A DNA stretch of 64,000 bases, from the NCBI GenBank assembly GCA_031216915.1, contig CM062296.1, positions 666,890,753-666,954,752 on the forward strand. The letters are read 5' to 3'. Shown here one piece after another: positions 59,101-64,000 of the stretch. The position numbers were made by a program, and so were the translations under genes. Below the pieces are notes generated by a model. That model saw only the letters and a list, made by a program, of their open reading frames with translations, searched no databases and was not told the DNA's origin. How positions within the stretch are numbered: position 1 is the stretch's first letter; each line of letters opens with the position of its first letter. Origin of the DNA: Pictodentalium vernedei. Its lineage: Eukaryota; Mollusca; Scaphopoda; Dentaliida; Dentaliidae.

Positions 59101-62100
59101 CGCCATCCGGTAGCCAAGGGACACGAGGCCTATACACTCTGTTCGCTCGCATATTGGTAGTATGCACGGGGTAACGATCACGGAGCTTCCAGCGGCAATG
59201 CATCGTAAGACCGCTTCTCCTCAGGCCTCAGTGACGGACGTGCTATCCGAGTTAGCACAGTTGTTTCGCAGCATCCCAGCAAATGACAGTTTCTCGGTCG
59301 AATCAGGAATTATCCGACGGCGCTGGGTCGGTGCGGTCCGCGGTTGCATCAGGTACGGACGACCGAACGCTTTATAGGGTCCGACAGGATGGCGAAAGGG
59401 ATTCGAAAGATTTCGAGTTTTCCCTTTAGTAGTATCGGAAGATGCCTTTCATATCTTCTGGCATTATCTTCCAGTGATTATTATTTCGGACTTCATTGCT
59501 GCGATCTTGGATAAGAGACTTATAGCGTCATTGGACTCGGATTTTTCGATCGGTTCAGGGACATTGTCCCTGACTTACCGACGCAGTCCAATATTGTCAT
59601 TACAACATGTGTTTTATTTTTCGACGCTATATATATATATATACAAGCCTGCTACTAAGCATGATAGTTTAGTTTCTTGTCCGCGTTGCTCATTTCTGCC
59701 ATTTTATCATTTATACAAATAGTTTATTTTGGCAGAGCAGGGCATACCGAGAGTTCATATGCGTCTAGACGGTGTGATTAAAGACTGCATATATTCTTTT
59801 TCGCCGTTTATGTCTTTTCCAATTTCAATATTGGGAACGACATTATGTATAGTAGACTTAACTTAGACGCTTTATTATACGTAATCCGCCTTACTGAGGG
59901 GTCATCATTACGTCTTCAAGAAAAGATTTATGGGATATTATTCTCAATGTAATTTCTTTTGAGGGCAGTAGTTTGTTCATGTATAACTCCGCCCTTCAGT
60001 GGCTAATTGGAGTTAGTTAGACGTGACGCAGCCCTAGCTACATCCACACGCGTGGATAGTAAGGTTAAGAACTCTCTCAGAGTCGCTTCGTTCTCGGAGG
60101 AGCTTCTCTTCGACGGCAACTTTTCGGCAATCCTTGAATTGCTCGATTTACACATTCTCTTGTCTATCTAGTGTTACAAGAGATTCAGACTGGGGCAAAC
60201 ATTCGGTGGTTGACTCAGAGAGTGCCGCCGCAGTTGCCGGACCCGAGTGTGGCTGTTATGACGGTTGCCAGTCAAACAGATTGGGATATAATACTGATCC
60301 CTACGGATTCGAAGTGCCAGGGTCTTTGGGTTCCGCAGTCTTTTAGCAATCAGTTTTCTTCCGCGGAATAATGTTTTTTAGGCTTGCTTTATGTCATTGC
60401 ATGAACATTATTCAGAAACGCATGCCCAAATTCCTGTCCTTTAATTCGACAGTAGTGGCGTATCTCCGGAACCAGGGAGGCACTCTTTCGTTTCCGTTAT
60501 TCAATTTAATGGAAAGAATCCGTCTGTTGGTTATAGTACACCAAGTTCAGTTTTGGTCCGTCATATTCCGGGTCGTCTGATTGTTTTATCGGACTCCCGT
60601 TCTCTTACGGGTCGCTTGTTGCTGTCAGAATGGACTCTCAACAAACAAGTATTCAATCAGATTTGCTATCTATGGGAGCGCCCAATGATGAATTATTTAT
60701 GACACAGCTTGCTAATCAATTGCAGACGTATGTGTTGGCTTGTCCAGATCTCTGAGCTAATATTGTTAACGCTCTATTGATCTATAGGACGGAATGATAG
60801 GATACGCGTATCCTCCGGCGCTGTTGTTTTAGCAGGTATTGCTAAGATAAACAACCACAATACATTTCTGTTGATAGCATCTCTATCTTCACAGAGATCA
60901 TGAGTAATTTACTCTCTTGTCTACTGTGGGTCTTAACGTGAAATCTTCCTCTATGTGAGGATCTTTTTCACTGGGTAAATCGTGTCATCTTTATCACAAC
61001 CAGCAAGGTCGCAACCTTCATGTATTCCGTTGTGTGGTCTGTATTGCAATGTAAGCACTATACTGGACGAGCTTTGGACGCGATTTCTTACTATAGGAGA
61101 TCCTCTTCTTCGCTATTCTATGCGGCTAAAGTGGAGGCTCTTCCGTCGTGGTGTAGGGATCATTATGTTCATATTGTTGATCCCTCCATACTACTCATTG
61201 CTATTTTTTAGTATACTTGTTTCACAAGATCTACTGCAGCCTGTTATTATTTAGGTTATAGGTTTATGTTACCTCATACCTATGCACTCTACGATAGTTT
61301 ACAATTGAGTCTTTTGTCTCTTTATCTAAGTCAGTTAGTAACTTTTTGATAAATAGACTTAGAATCTTTAGATTAAATTCCTATACGGATTTTAACTTCG
61401 GTTCTTATTTAGCTAAGTAATCATTTGAGCCTCTGGAAACAGTAGTTTTCAAATTCTGACCTTTTAGACAGTAATTCTGTTGGTTTCTCTTTTACTGTAG
61501 TGTCAGTGAGTTTCATGCACTATCGATGGATGATTTTCACTTTCATAGTTTCGGAATCAATACTTCCGTTACTATTTAGGTTGGATTGTTGCATAAGAGT
61601 TAGGCTCCTATTATCCGGAACCTATTATTTTAAGGTCCTTCCGTCTTCGTATGGGCATAGGCCTTTACTCTTTCCGGGTACAGTTTATGTATTTATAAAC
61701 AGATATCTGTTTATTACAAAGGGCGTAAGCTTCTTCTGTCTTTGATGTCTAGTAGAAGGACGTTACGCTCCATTTTTTTGTTAATGGATTCTATTAACTA
61801 TCGGTACTGCTTATGGTATATCATTGACTTAGCAGTTGTGCTTAAGATTTCGGCTCATGAAGTAAGAGTTCTTCTACTTCTTGGGCTTACATTAATAGTG
61901 TCGCTATTATAGATTTTTGAAGGCCGCTCATTGCGCTCAGCCATCCACATTCATGAATTTTATCTCAGAAATATCGAGTCCATTTCTGGAGGCCTCTATT
62001 GTTAGGTCTATTATCTACTGCTCAGAATATCATTCACTTAACAGTTGCTACTATAGCTAGGTAGGCTGTCTGTTTCGGCAGTGTCTCCGTTCGGCTGCCC

Positions 62101-63020
62101 TCTTCGCTCTGGGCTATTTGACCCAGGGCAAGAAAAAGGGGGGGGGGGGGGGGAGGGTGTTCCCTTGGGTCACCTGTTTTACTATGAAAACAAGGGGATA
62201 CCTCCTCCGGAGTTAGTAATTCTGAGCTGTTATTGGGATGGTTGTTTAGTGAGAAGTTTAGGTTTTTAAAATTCATTCAAGTCTTAGTTTTTAAAGTATA
62301 GCTTTTGAATATTGCATATGTCAACGGACATGATTATGCAATCCTCAGACACTTTTAGGAGTATAAGAGTCTCTATTCTCTAGACTTACTTTATTTATTG
62401 GCTTACTTTAAAAATTATTAGTATAAGGATTATATTGGATATTAATAGAGTACATGGATGTATGAAGCTCAATTTTGGAAGGTGTTGTATCTTTCTAATT
62501 TATCATAAATAAGAAAGATACATGTAAGGCCTATTACTTCTTTTTCCCTACAGGGGATGACTCTATTTTATTTTATTGAGCGTATTCCATTTTGCTCTAT
62601 GTCCTTGGCCCTCCAGCCTTTTTACTATTCAGCTATGTCTGGGTCATTGGTACAGTATAAAAATGTTAAAAAATTTATAGTAATTTATATATTTTTTATA
62701 CTTACCAATGACCCAGACGGGGATGGCCCTCCCAGGAGTTGGGAACTCTTGCCTCCCCGCTGAGTACATAGCGCTTACCAGGCACTGGTTATTAGAATGA
62801 TTAATGGCGCCAATTTCGGAACGTCCTTGACACTGCGCATGCGCAGTAGGGGCGAAGTGTGGAGGGCCTTTCAGGACATGTTTTCTTTAGTTTTAGATGC
62901 AAATTTTGGGGATTGGGGGGCAAAATTTGTGTTTGGCCCTATATTTTAAGAGTTAGCACCAGCTATGTCTGGGTCATTGGTAAGTATAAAAAATATATAA
63001 ATTACTATAAATTTTTTAAC
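56108..63020 (+). mobile_element. D3: near full-length DIRS-like retrotransposon (fossil)
   Basis: A ~6.9 kb copy in the last intron, very similar to D1 throughout. Parts: left inverted repeat (56108 to about 56310), leader (to about 57440), tandem GC-rich segments (about 57440-58575 and 58575-59670), RNase H-like remnants (about 60180-60780), recombinase remnants (about 61490-62040), a G-run near 62140, the internal complementary region (62630-62718) and the right inverted repeat (62793-63020). The coding parts are broken many times (well over ten). The terminal repeats look identical to each other, and their private variants occur in both, so the insertion looks young. It sits inside an older minisatellite element. 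A neighbouring repeat unit preserves the empty site and shows no target-site duplication. Confidence 0.9.
62630..62718 (+). repeat. D3 internal complementary region
   Basis: Complement of the left outer end joined to complement of the right outer end, as in D1 and D2. It is followed by gacggggatggccctcccag, which is shared by all three copies and lies just before the right inverted repeat. Confidence 0.88.
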
Positions 63021-63601
63021 TTTTTGTTTTTTTATGCATTTTTGTCAATTTTAAGACAAAAAAATTTATTTTTTTTTACACTGAAAATTTTGGGTCCTGG
63101 TGGGACTTGGAAAATTTTGGACCAAAATCCAGAAATTAGTTTTTTGGTTTTTTTATGCGTTTTGGTCAATTTTAAGACAAAATTTTTTTTTTTTTTTTAA
63201 CACTGAAAATTTGGGGTCCTGGTGGGACTTTGCGTTTTGGTCAATTTTATGAAGAAGAAAAACAAATTTTAGTCTGAAAATATTTTGTTTGGGACTTTGA
63301 AAATTTCCGAACAAAAAATAAAAAAAATGTGTTTTTTATGCATTTATCTCAATTTTGGGACATAAAAGTGCAGGAACTGAAAATAGAAGGAAATGTGTAT
63401 TGTGTGGGCACAATCACTTCATCTAGTTGGTATATGCTTTTCTTAGGAGGGGCGTATGCAGCTTATTCAAGTCAAGTCCCTGGTTTGATATTTAGACTAC
63501 CATGTCAGGTGAGCACCCTAAGGCCTCCTGGGGCCTCTTGTCTTATCTCTTGTCATGATATGGCCGTAGATGCTAAAAGAGACCTTAAATGTAAATAAAT
63601 A

Positions 63602-64000
63602 AGGCCCCATAAAGTAGATCTTCTGTTTCTCAGGCCATTTTTTGTAAAATTCAATTTGAACGGGTGGGTGGGCAGGTGGTTTTTTATTTTATTTTTTATT
63701 TCTGTTATTATTTCTTTGCCATCAAAAATTCATGTTTTTGGTTTGTTTTATGTTTTAGGCTTCATAATCTACAGAATAGCAGCATGGGTTGTGGTGTATT
63801 TCATCCCTTGAGTTCAAGAAAGCTTTGCAGTGCTAAAGCATTGCAAAGCCTTGTTGCACTCAGGGGACAAGTTTATCAGTTTTATTAACTTTGGTAAAAT
63901 ATCAGACATAAACCATTTAATTCTTATTTTTTTTAAGTTTGCATTGGTTATAAAAAGAGAGCCAAAAGGACCATGCGGGAGGGCCTGAGAAACAAATTTT
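63602..64000. repeat. Repeat family K, copy 2 (runs off the window)
   Basis: ggccccataaagtagatctt, ctgtttctcaggcc, the hairpin gctttgcagtgctaaagcat and gagggcctgagaaac match 47872-48460 closely. The right end lies at or just past the window edge. Confidence 0.68.

Larger units (their letters stand above)
55113..63514 (+). repeat. AGCTCACCTGAC-headed minisatellite repeat, split by D3
   Basis: The left end agctcacctgactgaaagtc forms a hairpin with agggtgaac and leads into a gtccatcgtctgtcctctgt run. The right end catgtcaggtgagc (63501-63514) is inverted to the left one (gctcacctgac), and a small hairpin (aaggcctcctggggcctctt) follows. D3 occupies 56108-63020. Right of D3, 63021-63330 holds two to three degenerate ~115-bp units (ggaccaaaatccagaaatta, tttttatgcgttttggtcaa, ggggtcctggtgggact). 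From memory this head and tail type is very common in bivalves. Confidence 0.72.
53793..64000. other. Last intron in window, over 10.2 kb
   Basis: Holds a nest of SINEs and a MITE, repeat X, an AGCTCACCTGAC-headed repeat split by D3, and a family K copy. No exon continuing RYNRLLQ of the dynein C-terminal domain is visible. Nothing is recognised at 54726-54950. Confidence 0.75.

Noticed and set aside
63598-64000. Segmental duplication carrying a second copy of exon H
   Set aside because: Inverted ends and an inner hairpin fit a mobile element. No exon sequence is visible in the window, so I keep it only as a checkable alternative.
1-64000. CRISPR array, prophage or bacterial operon
   Set aside because: Introns with GT-AG sites, SINEs and an axonemal dynein show an animal nuclear genome. 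The tandem repeats have no spacer layout.

Overview
This is a stretch of an animal nuclear genome, most likely a bivalve mollusc or another lophotrochozoan. One split host gene runs through it and the rest is AT-rich intron packed with mobile DNA. The clade guess rests on the repeats: 5S- and tRNA-headed SINEs, DIRS-type retrotransposons, and elements with a short hairpin head, a TCCG-like microsatellite and 0.15-0.18 kb minisatellite units. I recognise these from memory as typical of molluscan introns, so the clade is an inference. No bacterial-type gene, CRISPR array, functional rRNA gene or intact tRNA gene is present.

Host gene: nine exons on the + strand (4270-53792) encode about 490 residues of an axonemal inner-arm dynein heavy chain. 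The match to vertebrate DNAH1, as I recall it, is very close. The exons cover the segment between AAA5 and AAA6, all of AAA6, the AAA6 lid and the start of the C-terminal domain. All splice sites are GT-AG and the reading frame carries through every junction. Earlier exons lie left of the window. The last ~240 residues lie beyond its right edge, behind an intron of more than 10 kb.

Mobile DNA: positions 1-2407 hold the 3' part of an older DIRS-like element (D0). Three nearly full-length relatives follow, all in the gene's sense direction: D1 (6202-13197) and D2 (14716-21654) in the same intron, and D3 (56108-63020) in the last intron. Each has ~200-bp inverted terminal repeats and an internal complementary region that joins the complements of its two outer ends, the hallmark of DIRS elements. 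Their coding parts are fossil, but the terminal repeats of D1 and D3 are still identical within each copy.

The other introns carry six SINEs sharing one body under 5S or tRNA heads, more than ten palindromic MITEs flanked by TTAA, two non-autonomous hAT elements with clear 8-bp target duplications (one holding a nested MITE with a 9-bp duplication), a pogo/Tigger-like MITE family, minisatellite elements with inverted ends, and an exact 261-bp tandem duplication. Several nested insertions give a relative age order. I found no new enzymatic or defence system. The most unusual part is the DIRS family, which looks decayed in its coding region but recently mobile, with co-varying terminal repeats.
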